A stretch of DNA of 64,000 nt, taken from Pantoea sp. BAV 3049. GTDB taxonomy: Bacteria > Pseudomonadota > Gammaproteobacteria > Enterobacterales > Enterobacteriaceae. This document shows positions 45,194 through 53,026 of this stretch, in pieces. The notes beneath the pieces were generated by a model. That model was not told where the DNA came from and made no database searches. It saw only the letters and a program-made list of their open reading frames with translations. Every line of letters starts with the position of its first letter. The stretch's first letter is position 1. Position numbers and translations under genes: made by a program. The stretch lies in contig NZ_WHOY01000031.1 of NCBI RefSeq assembly GCF_009765445.1, forward strand, positions 3,572,168 through 3,636,167, given 5' to 3'.

Positions 45194-45254
45194 TTGCCGG
45201 GTGCGCCAGATTCCCTACTATTAGCAATGGATAATTATCATACAAGGAAACGTT
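45085..45254 (+). repeat. Cassette leader, copy 1, with promoter
   Basis: First of three related leaders (others at 48690-48863 and 54205-54374). Shared blocks include TTACGCC, TATGCAAAAGCAAAT, CAGAATGACA, CAGAAAGCACTT, ATTCCCTACTAT and CATACAAGGAAACGTTATGG. A sigma70-type promoter TTGCCG (45194-45199), 16-base spacer, TACTAT (45216-45221) is conserved in spacing. AAGGAAA is the ribosome binding site. Confidence 0.75.
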
Positions 45255-45500
45255 ATGGAAAACGGTTTTAGTATTGTAATGACGCCGGCCCAGTTGGCGG
45301 CAATGATGGAAGGTGAAACAGGTTGTCCTGCAGTGGGTAATGCTAATGAAAAAACACAACAGTCTGGAAATTCAGAAATGGATTCACTGGATAAAATCGA
45401 AATAGTATTAAAAGCAGGCATACTTAAGCAGCGCAGCCAGTTCCTTCGCCTCGGTGGAGATCGCAGGGAAAGCCATTTAATGAGTTTTAACACTCATTAG
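45255..45500 (+). pseudogene. Truncated cassette toxin, copy 1
   Basis: The first ~20 residues (M-E-N-G-F-S-I-V-M-T-P-A-Q-L-A-A-M) match the N-termini of the two full-length toxins at 48864 and 54375. After that the 81-aa frame is unrelated and has no toxin domain. The conserved leader and start are intact, so it is still probably transcribed, but the effector body and immunity gene were deleted. A G-C-C-C-A-C / G-T-G-G-G-C hairpin like those following the intact immunity genes is left at about 45579-45593. Confidence 0.7.
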
Positions 45501-46241
45501 GAAACATCCTAAACATTAGCGCCAGTAATTATTGTAGTCTTAATCTGCATACAGCAAGTCCGATGGCCACCCAGCATGGCCCACATTGTGGGCTTTCATG
45601 GCAAATTTGTTGTTATGGACATCGATGATTCATCCGCTGTGAGACATCCTCAACTTTATGATTATCTGGCACGTTATGAGCAAGATCATCTTCCCTCTTG
45701 TTATAATATCCCTTGCAGTGATATTCATGTTAATGATTATGGGCTTAAGCCCACTGCCATGGTGGTAAGCCTCTGCGTCAGGACAGGCCGAATCAGCTCT
45801 TAGTTTTCGAACGCACCCATGGAAAATTCTGCCAGCAGTTACCGATTTTATGCTTCACATTTTTTCAGGGCTGTACCCGGGTAAATGATAACGTACCCAT
45901 ACCAGGGGATTTCGGTGGGATATGTCCACAGAGAATATGTGCAGACCGGCATAACAGTCACACAGAAATCAATATGCGAATTTTAATCGCCCCAATTCTG
46001 TTAGTAGTCATGTCACTTATTGTTCCCGGTGTCGTTATCCTTAAATGATCTCAGAGTAGCGCACTACAAATCAGCATCAGGGCTGGTTATAAATGGAGTG
46101 TTCAGCAGGGAGGCTTCATAGCGGGCGGCCACCGCGATAGTTTTTTGTGCCTGTCGCTTAAGTTTCCCGCTACGCTGCCGTTATTAATATGTACCTTCAC
46201 CACAAAGTTGAAGGGATAAAAAGACACACAGCCTCATCTCT

Positions 46242-46265
46242 GCCCGCCATGTGCGGGCTTTTTTT
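46242..46265 (+). terminator. Terminator in prophage remnant (1)
   Basis: GCCCGC-CATGT-GCGGGC followed by seven T residues. No ORF precedes it. Confidence 0.85.
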
Positions 46266-46507
46266 ATCACGCCAGAAGATATCTTCAGACCGCATGCCTC
46301 ACTGATTGTTGTTTTTTATGCCCACTGATGCCATAGTCCAAACGTTGAAAGCAACACTTTGGTATACCTCTACTTATGCTGGTGCCCCTCTCATGCACTG
46401 GCATTTTTTTGCTGATAACTTGCAAAAAACATTAGTTAGTCTAATCTGAAAATGACACCTATTCCTGTGTCAAACTGGTAAGGTGAAAATAACTTTAATG
46501 ACTTTTT

Positions 46508-46537
46508 CCCGCCCCGGCATCGGAGGCGGGTTTTTTT
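46508..46537 (+). terminator. Terminator in prophage remnant (2)
   Basis: CCCGCC / GGCGGG stem followed by seven T residues. No ORF precedes it. Confidence 0.85.
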
Positions 46538-46671
46538 GTATCTGAGGTACCTGTCGTGCTTTAAATGCAACGAATGTAAAAGATATGTATAAATCTATGC
46601 AGTTATCTGTATGGTGGCTGCTCAGCAAAGCGCTGACATTGGATTTCCCAATTCCCCTTGTACAAATTCAT

Positions 46672-46695
46672 GCCCGTGTAACGCGGGCTTTTTTA
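46672..46695 (+). terminator. Terminator in prophage remnant (3)
   Basis: GCCCG-T-G / C-GCGGGC hairpin followed by TTTTTT. No ORF precedes it. Confidence 0.75.
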
Positions 46696-46726
46696 ATGTG
46701 TCAGCTGTCACTGAAAGTGATGTAGT

Positions 46727-47138
46727 TCATCCGATTTTCGTAAACCGGCTCTTTCCTATCCTTAACCATCTCAAACCACCACGCTGATCATCAGGTACCA
46801 AATCGTCACGCTGGATTGTCACGCCTGCAGGCACAACGATGCCGCTGATCGATAAGCCCCAGCGCACAAATCCCGACGCCGGTGTGGCCGCTTTATACGG
46901 TGCGCGTTTCATATATCCGTGCAGCGTCTGCCAGATCCGGCAGCAGATTTAGCGCCAGATAATCGATATACCCGTAAACCGTGTGAACCGCTACTGCCTG
47001 TAAGCGCCCATAGACTTTGGCGTCTGTGCGGCGCAGTGCGGCCAGCGTACTGTCGGCGGCAAGGCGGGTCTTGATATCGCTGCGGATCGTGGTAATTAAC
47101 TGCGAAAGGGTTGGATGGTTAAAGCCGTTGTCAGCCAT
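46727..47138 (-). pseudogene. Phage baseplate J/gp47-family protein, N-terminal fragment
   Basis: The frame from ATG 47138 (ribosome binding site GGAGC) encodes the usual start of Mu gp47-like baseplate proteins (F-N-H-P-T-L-S-Q-L, then R-L-x-A-D-S-T-L and Y-I-D-Y-L-A-L-N-L-L-P-D-L-A-D). The sequence then shifts frame near 46905 and continues as A-A-T-P-A-S-G-F-V-R-W-G, a known next segment, before ending at 46727. Normal length is ~350-400 aa, so about one third remains and it is broken. Confidence 0.75.
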
Positions 47139-47278
47139 TCAGATTGCTCCATAAATCACAGGATATACCGTGCAGATAGTTGATGTTTCAGGGGGATTAT
47201 CAACATACGGCTCCTTGCTTGATTTCAGGCTTAATTGATATCATCGAGGCCTATCCCACCGGTTTAGGATATAAGGAT

Positions 47279-47491
47279 ATGATCCTGTTTACGGCATCTA
47301 TGGCACTGATTTTTAGTGCATTATCTTTTGCAGCATTTTTTTATCACATGCAGCAACTTCTCAAATATAGCGACTCACCTTTTTGGATATCCTTGCTTCT
47401 GATAATCCTGCCGCTAGTCGCTTTCTATTTTGCTTATTGTTCTGTTGGGCTTTTTCTTGAACAAGCTGGCATGAAACTTCAAATTTATTAG
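47279..47491 (+). CDS. Small membrane protein in the island
   Basis: 70 aa from ATG 47279, which follows AAGGAT. The frame is open back to 47180, but that part looks like another reading of older sequence. Two hydrophobic helices (residues ~3-22 and ~35-57) with a short polar loop. Not recognised. It could be an immunity-type or moron protein. Confidence 0.5.
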   Translation: MILFTASMALIFSALSFAAFFYHMQQLLKYSDSPFWISLLLIILPLVAFYFAYCSVGLFLEQAGMKLQIY

Positions 47492-47538
47492 TGGTACTTA
47501 AGATGCAACATTAACAGCACTTTTTGATCAAAAAATTA

Positions 47539-47566
47539 TTGTACAGGTTTTGTTTTATTGTATAAG
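47539..47566 (+). promoter_or_regulatory. Candidate promoter of a short noncoding transcript
   Basis: TTGTAC (47539-47544), 16-base spacer, TATAAG (47561-47566). It stands alone, with no gene start for 170 bases and a terminator 47 bases downstream. Confidence 0.5.
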
Positions 47567-47572
47567 TTTAGT

Positions 47573-47658
47573 TCGGAGTTATTTGAACCCGGTAACAAAT
47601 CCCAGATGGGACGCCTCTGAAAGGAAAGCTAACCTCTACTTTCAGAGGACTTTTTTTG
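47573..47658 (+). ncRNA. Candidate small RNA (~85 nt)
   Basis: A promoter-like element ends 7 bases before this interval. The interval ends in a strong rho-independent terminator: CCTCTGAAAG (47614-47623) pairs with CTTTCAGAGG (47639-47648), then seven T residues. No ORF lies inside. It precedes the AriR-like gene by ~75 bases and could alternatively be a leader attenuator of that gene. Inferred from sequence shape only. Confidence 0.4.
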
Positions 47659-47732
47659 TATAGTTTTTTGAGTTCTATACATGGTTACCACTTTGAAACT
47701 ACACATATTTATACTCTTGGTAGGAATTCATC

Positions 47733-47993
47733 ATGCAAGAACAACAAACAAATACTGCTGCTGAGATTGAAGCTTACCTGATGGCTTCAGTCAAAAACAT
47801 GGACGACGAGTCTATGGTCATTGGTGAAATCATCGCTGAATTGACTGCTCGTGAAGGGATGGTTTCAAACAAGAAAATTATCATGCAACTCCTCGAGCGT
47901 CTGGAGACTGAGCATGATGTCGTAATGCTCGATGTATATCGAAATGCGTTAGAGATTGTTGTACATCGCACACCGGATGATCTGGTTAAATAA
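47733..47993 (+). CDS. YmgB/AriR-family biofilm and acid-resistance connector protein
   Basis: 86-aa acidic helical protein. The C-terminus (D-V-Y-R-N-A-L-E-I-V-V-H-R-T-P-D-D-L) closely resembles the end of E. coli AriR, and the middle (S-N-K-K-I-I-M-Q-L-L-E-R-L-E-T-E) fits the family. These small proteins act on the Rcs pathway or biofilm regulation, often induced by cold or blue light. Strong start (AGGA then ATG). It lies inside the prophage remnant just before the second toxin cassette. Confidence 0.75.
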   Translation: MQEQQTNTAAEIEAYLMASVKNMDDESMVIGEIIAELTAREGMVSNKKIIMQLLERLETEHDVVMLDVYRNALEIVVHRTPDDLVK

Positions 47994-48139
47994 ACCATTC
48001 CCATGGATGGGCATTTTTGCTGCACAACCAATAAATCCTTCCGCCTGAGGAATACCTCACTGAGTTTTGGAAATATTATTTGGCTCAATTGCGCGAATGT
48101 ATTTCTGCAAACTGGCTATTTGCTTGTCTGCTGTGCAGA

Positions 48140-48175
48140 AAAAAAGCCCCGATGGATGATGATCGGGGCTACCTT
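48140..48175 (-). terminator. Terminator of the Cys-rich gene, cassette 2
   Basis: Minus-strand stem AGCCCCGAT / ATCGGGGCT followed by TTTTTT. An equivalent terminator with a different stem lies at 53655-53685 in cassette 3. Confidence 0.8.
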
Positions 48176-48863
48176 CCGCCATTGAACGGATTGGACTTTC
48201 TCGGTTAACAACAGATAACAGAAGGTGACTATTTTCTACAATATCATTTCTCGTCAGTCAAGCGGCAGCAAAGTGTGCACAAGTGGCAGTTGTACCCCAT
48301 GGAACGGGTGTGTGTGAGTGCCCCTTGCGCAGAGTAAAATGTCCCAATGAATCTTTTCGGAATGAGTGGACATGACATATTGCAACTCTTTGTGTGTATT
48401 GAGAAATCACCAATCGGATCTTCTACGATATAGTAATATTTTGCCTGCATACCCCACCCTCTTTCGGAGTTATCTGAAAGAGTATAATTCATTAGACGCG
48501 CAAAAAGTAAGGGTGTTACGGTGCCTGGTGCCTCCAGGTGAATCGTTGGCTGTCCCACCGTGATCCGCTGCAGAACTACAACGCTTCATTGCGCCTGACA
48601 CTTAGCCCCACCGCTCAGGGGGATTCACCGCAACGGCAAAATATTATCACCAGTCCAGAAAGCAAAAAACCCCGCCAGATGGCGAGGTTCAGAATTGTCA
48701 AAGTGTTACGTGCATAAATTCCCCACTTTGAAAAGATATTACGCCATTTTTATGCAAAAGCAAATTAAATTCGCAGGATGACAGTCGCTCACAGAAAGCA
48801 CTTTTCCGGGCGCACCCAATTCCCTACTATTGGCAGTGGATATTTACCATACAAGGAAACGTT
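48141..48863. repeat. Upstream module of cassette 2 (duplicated at 53652-54374)
   Basis: Over ~700 bases this region matches 53652-54374 in the same order: terminator, a shared block containing CATTGAACGGATTGGACTTT, the Cys-rich gene, GGTGCCTGGTGCCTCCAGGTG, CAACGCTTCATTGCGCCTGA, the hairpin ACCCCGCCAGATGG and the leader. Divergence is greatest inside the Cys-rich gene. The promoter TTTCCG (48803-48808), 16 bases, TACTAT (48825-48830) is conserved. Confidence 0.85.
48244..48450 (-). CDS. Cys-rich small protein of the toxin cassette (cassette 2)
   Basis: 68 aa from ATG 48450, placed 8-10 bases after a GAGGG sequence. Begins M-Q-A-K-Y-Y-Y-I-V and has conserved F-S-I-H-T-K-S-C, K-R-F-I-G-T-F-Y-S-A and a C-terminal C-x-x-C-C. 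Its paralogue at 53743-53964 keeps the same positions, which suggests a metal-binding or disulfide-bonded fold. The family is not recognised. It is transcribed away from the toxin and ends in its own terminator. Confidence 0.65.
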   Translation of the reverse strand: MQAKYYYIVEDPIGDFSIHTKSCNMSCPLIPKRFIGTFYSAQGALTHTRSMGYNCHLCTLCCRLTDEK

Positions 48864-49688
48864 ATGGATAACGGTATCAGTATTGCTATTACCCCCGTTC
48901 AGCTGGCTGCGGTGGTTTCTGATTACACACTCACTGAATCTGACGGCATGAGCAACCGCCTTTGGGGCGGTCTTGAACTGATTATGGGTGCAGTTGAAAT
49001 GGCTGGGGCTGCGGTTTTGTGTATTGCTCCTGAACCGACAGGGCTCACGAAAGCAGGTTGTGTTGTCGTTGGTGCTCACAGCATGGACACCATTAAGACC
49101 GCCGCCGATAAAATCATTACCAACCAGGATACCCGCTCAGCCACACTCAGATCGGTGGCAGAAGTAGCTAAAAAGTTCGGTGCTGATGAGAAAACAGCAT
49201 TCAACATTGGCCTGGCTGTAGATATAGCGGTTCCGGTGGGTTTCGCTGCTGCACTTGGTGCTGTCAGGGTTGCTTCTGTCAGGGCGGGCCGGATCAGGCT
49301 GGCTGGACATGAATCATCTACTGGAATGAAGCCGGGTGGGCATACGTTGTCGCTGCACGTTGGATTAAGTGAGTCTCAGCTTAGAACGCGAATGGCAAAC
49401 CGGCCAACGATGGCAGCAATAAGCACCTTCACAAATCTTCGAATGGCTGAGGACGCAGTTACGGGTGCTTTTAAATCCAATAAGTCATTAATTTCCCATT
49501 GGGCGAGTAATGCCCGTAAAGGTGATAAACTGGAGATTGATTATTTTGTTGGTAAAAATATTGGCTTTGGGATTGAGCATGTTGCCGGACCTGTAATCAA
49601 ATCACAGAAAGTGCGTGTTGTTTTGAGGCTTGAAGATTTTAATGGCAAGCCTTACTACATTTTAACTGCGTTCCCAATGTTCAGGTAA
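48864..49688 (+). CDS. Polymorphic toxin with RNase A-like C-terminal domain (cassette 2)
   Basis: 274 aa. Residues 1-20 (M-D-N-G-I-S-I-A-I-T-P-V-Q-L-A-A-V) and ~34-75, with P-E-P-T-G-L-T-K-A-G-C and V-V-G-A-H-S, form an N-terminal module shared with the toxin at 54375. Residues ~115-145 are Ala/Val-rich. The C-terminal ~115 residues resemble the bacterial RNase A-like toxin domain seen at CdiA C-termini: G-G-H-T with His160, F-T-N-L-R-M-A-E-D-A-V, H-W-A, and Y-Y-I-L-T-A-F-P near the end. An immunity gene follows after 5 bases. There is no signal peptide, so the export route is unknown. Confidence 0.8.
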   Translation: MDNGISIAITPVQLAAVVSDYTLTESDGMSNRLWGGLELIMGAVEMAGAAVLCIAPEPTGLTKAGCVVVGAHSMDTIKTAADKIITNQDTRSATLRSVAEVAKKFGADEKTAFNIGLAVDIAVPVGFAAALGAVRVASVRAGRIRLAGHESSTGMKPGGHTLSLHVGLSESQLRTRMANRPTMAAISTFTNLRMAEDAVTGAFKSNKSLISHWASNARKGDKLEIDYFVGKNIGFGIEHVAGPVIKSQKVRVVLRLEDFNGKPYYILTAFPMFR

Positions 49689-49693
49689 ACAAT

Positions 49694-49984
49694 ATGAATA
49701 ATGACGCTTTAGATCATCTGATGGGGGCATATTTCAACCAGGACTACTATCTGTCGGGTGAAACTATTGAAGAAGTCATGCAAGACTATCTGGATAGTAA
49801 ATCTCCTCAGACCGTAAATGACCTGATAAAAAATTGTGCAGAGTTTTTGGATCATCCAGAAGTTGAACGTCGGTTTGAGGAGTTATACAGGTACGATTTT
49901 AAGCCTGATAGATGGGGTCTGACTGCGGCAGAATTTCTTCAGATTATCTCTGCTCAGGCTAACGCCGCGCTCATGACGAAATAA
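49694..49984 (+). CDS. CdiI-like immunity protein (cassette 2)
   Basis: 96-aa acidic protein starting 5 bases after the toxin stop. The N-terminal M-G-A-Y-F-N-Q-D-Y-Y-L-S-G-E-T-I-E-E-V-M and internal F-D-L-like helices resemble CdiI_2-type immunity proteins. It should bind and block the RNase A-like toxin before it. A GGCCCAC / GTGGGCC hairpin follows the stop. Confidence 0.78.
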   Translation: MNNDALDHLMGAYFNQDYYLSGETIEEVMQDYLDSKSPQTVNDLIKNCAEFLDHPEVERRFEELYRYDFKPDRWGLTAAEFLQIISAQANAALMTK

Positions 49985-50015
49985 CTTAAAGTGGCCCACG
50001 TCCGTGTGGGCCTCT

Positions 50016-50540
50016 TCACCTGGTAACTTTCCTGAACTCAGCGTCAGCGTGGCTCTCTTCAATCTCACACTTCGCCACCAGCCTTTCAAAGAATGGCTTG
50101 CAGTTCCGGGACCAGGATGATTGCGTCAGATCCGGCAGCAGCAGGGTCACTGCCTGGAATGCCCTGCTCGATGGCATACGCCTGTAACCCCGACCTGAAC
50201 AGCGCACACGGCGCACCCTACCGTGCTGATTCTGCCAGGTCACACACCCGGCCCGTACCGTTACACCGGCAGCGGGCTGTTATCTGCCCCTTACCGTTGC
50301 AGTGCTGGCAGGCGCTGGTTGTGGCCGCCGAACGGGAATACTCTTCGAATGCCAGCTTTGACAATACCACAAGGCACTTACCCAGCTTTCCATCAGCAGC
50401 CCGGATCACCAGTTTTGGCGCTGTCCGGTTCGCGTAGCTCAGCAACTGCTCAATGGTGCGATAACGGTCACCGTTGCTGACGCCAGTTTTAGCCAGGAAT
50501 GCCGACATCCCGAACCCGGCTTTCGACTGACAGTGACCAG
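50016..50540 (-). pseudogene. Phage antiterminator Q fragment (cassette 2)
   Basis: Matches the middle and 3' part of the Q gene at 55571-56350 (C-Q-S-K-A-G-F-G-M-S-A-F-L-A, Y-R-T-I-E-Q-L-L-S-Y-A, then C-Q-H-C-N-G-K-G-Q-I-T-A-R-C). The zinc-finger region is partly deleted, with a frame change near 50230. The 5' end is joined at about 50540 to a baseplate gp46 fragment. Non-functional, but it shows the cassette was duplicated together with Q. Confidence 0.8.
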
Positions 50541-50800
50541 GTGAAATCATTGAGCGTTGTGACGCCGTCGACCTCAAGAATCTGCGTTTTAATGGCACTG
50601 ATAGCACCGTTTATTGTTGCCTGCTTAGCGAGAATTGACTGAAAATAAGGGGTGCCAAATTCCCCATCCGGGAACCATTCACCACGGAACAGGGAAAGAC
50701 GGAATTCAATCTGTTGCCTGATGCGCTCGGCTCCGTCTACATACTGGACAAGGCCATCTGTAAACGAGATTTTACCGTCAGTTAATCTGAAGTCGACCAT
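50530..50800 (-). pseudogene. Phage baseplate gp46-like protein, 3'-truncated
   Basis: N-terminal ~90 residues typical of gp46/DUF2634-type baseplate wedge proteins (L-T-D-G-K-I-S-F-T-D-G-L, R-L-S-L-F-R-G-E-W-F-P-D-x-x-F-G-T-P-Y). The frame runs into the Q fragment at about 50540 and stops at 50489. Its natural neighbour gp47 lies 3.4 kb away at 46727-47138, with the toxin cassette between them. Confidence 0.72.
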
Positions 50801-50842
50801 GAGTTCCTCATAAAGAAAAACCCGCCGTAGCGGGTCGTGGCT

Positions 50843-51133
50843 TCATTTTATTAATGATCCATCATGTTTATTGGTAACCCCTGACAGCTCCTTCAGACCG
50901 CCTGTGACCGTTCCATAGATATCCACGTTACCGCCGTTGTTTGTCAGACCATCCGTTGCCATTCCAGTCAGAACCAGGGAACCATCTTCTTCCACCCAAA
51001 GATGGCCGGTTATCACTCCAGAAACCTCAACCTTAGCCTTTTTTTTGACGGTCACCCGCCCACAGACCATCCCGGTGATGCTGATGTCACCATTCAAAAC
51101 CATGTCTCCCTTATGCATCCCTGTAATGTTCAT
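50843..51133 (-). CDS. Bactofilin-like beta-helical protein
   Basis: 96 aa made of short repeated beta-strand turns (G-D-I-S-I-T-G-M-V-C-G-R-V-T-V-K, E-V-S-G-V-I-T-G-H-L-W-V, G-N-V-D-I-Y-G-T-V-T-G-G-L), the pattern of polymer-forming bactofilins or right-handed beta-helices. GGAGAAAAC precedes the ATG. It lies among phage tail and lysis genes. Role unknown. Confidence 0.55.
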   Translation of the reverse strand: MNITGMHKGDMVLNGDISITGMVCGRVTVKKKAKVEVSGVITGHLWVEEDGSLVLTGMATDGLTNNGGNVDIYGTVTGGLKELSGVTNKHDGSLIK

Positions 51134-51177
51134 TGTTTTCTCCTTTAGCTAAAAACTGCAAAATTCTATCCAAAGAA

Positions 51178-51363
51178 TTATTTGCTGACCAGTTCCATAG
51201 CAGGTAGTTGGATGGAGATAAAGTATGTGTCGTTCTGAATAAAAATGTATTGCATTGCCGCTGTCTTCTTGTCGCCCAGCACTAACGCGCCCGGAATGAT
51301 CAGCCCTGTTTGTTCGCCACCGATGATTGTGGAGTTCGGGGTAATTATCATGCCATACCTCAT
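51178..51363 (-). CDS. Small hypothetical protein next to the bactofilin-like gene
   Basis: 61 aa (57 from an internal ATG). Mostly beta-prone, with two similar hydrophobic strands (T-G-L-I-I-P-G-A-L-V-L and M-Q-Y-I-F-I-Q). Preferred over the overlapping frame at 51149-51388, which has an aromatic/His-rich, unlikely composition. No family recognised. Confidence 0.45.
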   Translation of the reverse strand: MRYGMIITPNSTIIGGEQTGLIIPGALVLGDKKTAAMQYIFIQNDTYFISIQLPAMELVSK

Positions 51364-51430
51364 TATTCATCATCAGGCGCACTCGCAAATGCGCCTTGTG
51401 ATGAAATCAGCTATCTGACCTGACCATCCG

Positions 51431-51712
51431 TTACGGGTGGTCGTACTGCTCAAACGTACGTGGTACCGGGTCGCCAGCTTTGCGGAACTGATCGTTCTGG
51501 CTTTTACGCTCCTTCAGGTACATCAAAGTCTGTTTAGCCTGATACTGAGCATCCGGTGTGAGTGAGCCCGGCGTGCCGGCTTCACTTGCCGCCACTACTT
51601 TGGTCAGAATCTCGATACCCAAACCTACAATTTCAGTGGTATCCAGAATCGCAGAGCGATAAAGAGAATTAAGGTCTTGCAGGTCTTCAAATTCCTGATC
51701 GGTATGTGACAT
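51431..51712 (-). CDS. Phage hypothetical protein
   Basis: 93-aa acidic helical protein between small phage genes, with AAGGAAG before the ATG. No recognised family. Position next to the spanin gene suggests a lysis- or tail-region accessory gene. Confidence 0.5.
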   Translation of the reverse strand: MSHTDQEFEDLQDLNSLYRSAILDTTEIVGLGIEILTKVVAASEAGTPGSLTPDAQYQAKQTLMYLKERKSQNDQFRKAGDPVPRTFEQYDHP

Positions 51713-51753
51713 ACAATCTTCCTTTTGGATGATGGATTAAGAATTTTTTATTT

Positions 51754-52062
51754 CTACTGCACTGCTGCATTATCTTTTCTGATTAGCTCAATTTTTCGAG
51801 CTGCAGCCCTATCAATATTGCATTGGGTAATTATGGTGTAAAGTTCTGCGTTCATTGACACACTGTCACCGAAAGTCATTTGTTCTGGTGGCGTTGGCAC
51901 GTCAATCTGATTGGTCAGTTCAGCCGGAAGATTTAGCTGAGGCTGCTTTACTGTCCGGTATTCCACCAGCGGCTTTTGCTGCGTCACGCAGCCGGTCAAC
52001 AGCATCAGCGGGAACAGGAGCAACAGCGCACTTATCCGCCGCGAGATAACGCTTGATTTCAT
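51754..52062 (-). CDS. Rz1/LysC-like outer-membrane spanin lipoprotein
   Basis: 102-aa lipoprotein with lipobox L-L-T-G-C and a Pro-rich linker (P-A-E-L-T, V-P-T-P-P), then F-G-D-S-V-S-M-N-A-E-L and C-N-I-D-R-A-A, the pattern of P2 LysC-type o-spanins. It would join an inner-membrane Rz to break the outer membrane during lysis. Only the tail of an Rz-like frame is left upstream, fused to the endolysin remnant. Confidence 0.72.
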   Translation of the reverse strand: MKSSVISRRISALLLLFPLMLLTGCVTQQKPLVEYRTVKQPQLNLPAELTNQIDVPTPPEQMTFGDSVSMNAELYTIITQCNIDRAAARKIELIRKDNAAVQ

Positions 52063-52452
52063 TCTGAAGCTTCCTGTTTTGCTGTGCAGTCATAGCGAAT
52101 TGTTCCGTTACTTCCGGGCGGAAAGAGTTTTCGTGAATCGGTCAGGTCGATCGGCTTATCTGAATCAGTGCCCGTCGCCGTCGCCACGCTTTTGATGTAT
52201 GCCTGAGTGTCATTCTCATTGGGCGGTGGCCAGTGCCGGGTAATGCCGTCAATGGTATTCAGGCCGTATTTACGCTGATAGTTGCGCAGAATAATAATCA
52301 TCGCGCGGATACCATATTCTGGGCCCGGTAAACTGGCAGAATGATTTGACTGTCCGTTGTGCCTGAGGAACCAGCCCTTTCCAGTCATCACCCCAGCGGA
52401 TGTTGCCAGGGTTGTTATTGCGGATACCGCGAGTTTTATTACTGCCCGTCAT
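52059..52452 (-). pseudogene. Phage endolysin-type protein, frameshifted
   Basis: From ATG 52452 (AGGAG upstream) the frame reads R-G-I-R-N-N-N-P-G-N-I-R-W-G, the start of a family of phage muramidase-type proteins. It breaks at about 52320, where an extra C in a GGGCCC run shifts the frame. The match resumes in the next frame as P-E-Y-G-I-R-A-M-I-I-I-L-R-N-Y-Q. The 3' end is fused to sequence resembling the end of an Rz spanin. Inactive as encoded. Confidence 0.72.
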
Positions 52453-52789
52453 CTGTTTCTCCTGCTTTGCGGCCAATCCAGCCTTTCAATTTTGCGCTGA
52501 TGCAGTCATTGCCCATATAGCCGATGTATACCGCGAAGACCTGGGCGGCTGCGTCCGGTATATTCCAGTTCATGAGAGCACCAATTACCTGAAGCGTTGG
52601 CGCGGCAAAAAAGGCCAGGGCGCTGCATGACACAGCATCCAGTACGCACTTACTCCAGGGGCTTTTTGCATAGGCACTTCTTAAGAATGAACACATACCC
52701 GCTACTCCGGCATATCCCCATTCAGTTTTGTGGCTGTAGAGCCATAGCAATACGTTGGCCCAAAAGCCTGGGTCTTGTTCTGGAGACAT
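52439..52789 (-). CDS. Phage holin (lambda S/holin_3-like)
   Basis: 116-aa protein with two to three hydrophobic helices (W-A-N-V-L-L-W-L-Y; A-L-A-F-F-A-A-P; V-F-A-V-Y-I-G-Y-M-G) and a charged C-terminus. It is followed by the endolysin remnant with a 14-base overlap, the normal holin-endolysin order. It would form the lysis-timing pore. Confidence 0.72.
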   Translation of the reverse strand: MSPEQDPGFWANVLLWLYSHKTEWGYAGVAGMCSFLRSAYAKSPWSKCVLDAVSCSALAFFAAPTLQVIGALMNWNIPDAAAQVFAVYIGYMGNDCISAKLKGWIGRKAGETDDGQ

Positions 52790-52969
52790 ACGCCTGTTCC
52801 CGCCACCGGGATGATGGCGGCTTGCTGTTTGAAATGAAAAAGGCCGCCTGTTGGCAGCCTCTGAATTGGTGCGGGCGCTACCCCGCTGTGTTAGCGTGTT
52901 ATTAGTTGCCCCGAAGCATCGTCGCGATAGTTAACTGGCTCGTCAACCCGAGGCTAATTTAAAACATTT

Positions 52970-52998
52970 AACCCCGGCCTGAGCCGGGGTTTTGTTGT
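52970..52998 (+). terminator. Terminator near the sHsp gene
   Basis: AACCCCGGC-CTGA-GCCGGGGTT followed by TTGTTG. The inverse orientation would also serve the minus-strand sHsp gene ending at 53027. Confidence 0.75.
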
Positions 52999-53026
52999 CA
53001 GGCATGGATATTGGAGTAAAGATTAT

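Larger units (their letters stand above)
45501..46726. other. Gene-poor stretch of decayed prophage
   Basis: About 1.2 kb without a convincing gene. A 75-aa frame at 45576-45803 has no recognised domain. A 24-codon hydrophobic frame at 45974-46048 (M-R-I-L-I-A-P-I-L-L) lacks a clear ribosome binding site. Three phage-style terminators are present and listed separately, so short noncoding transcripts may arise here. Confidence 0.5.

Noticed and set aside
45576-45803. 75-aa frame in the gene-poor prophage stretch
   Set aside because: Begins inside the hairpin that follows old cassettes, has no ribosome binding site and no recognised domain.
51149-51388. 79-aa frame overlapping 51178-51363
   Set aside because: Unusual His/Trp/Arg-rich composition. 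The overlapping 61-aa frame looks more protein-like.
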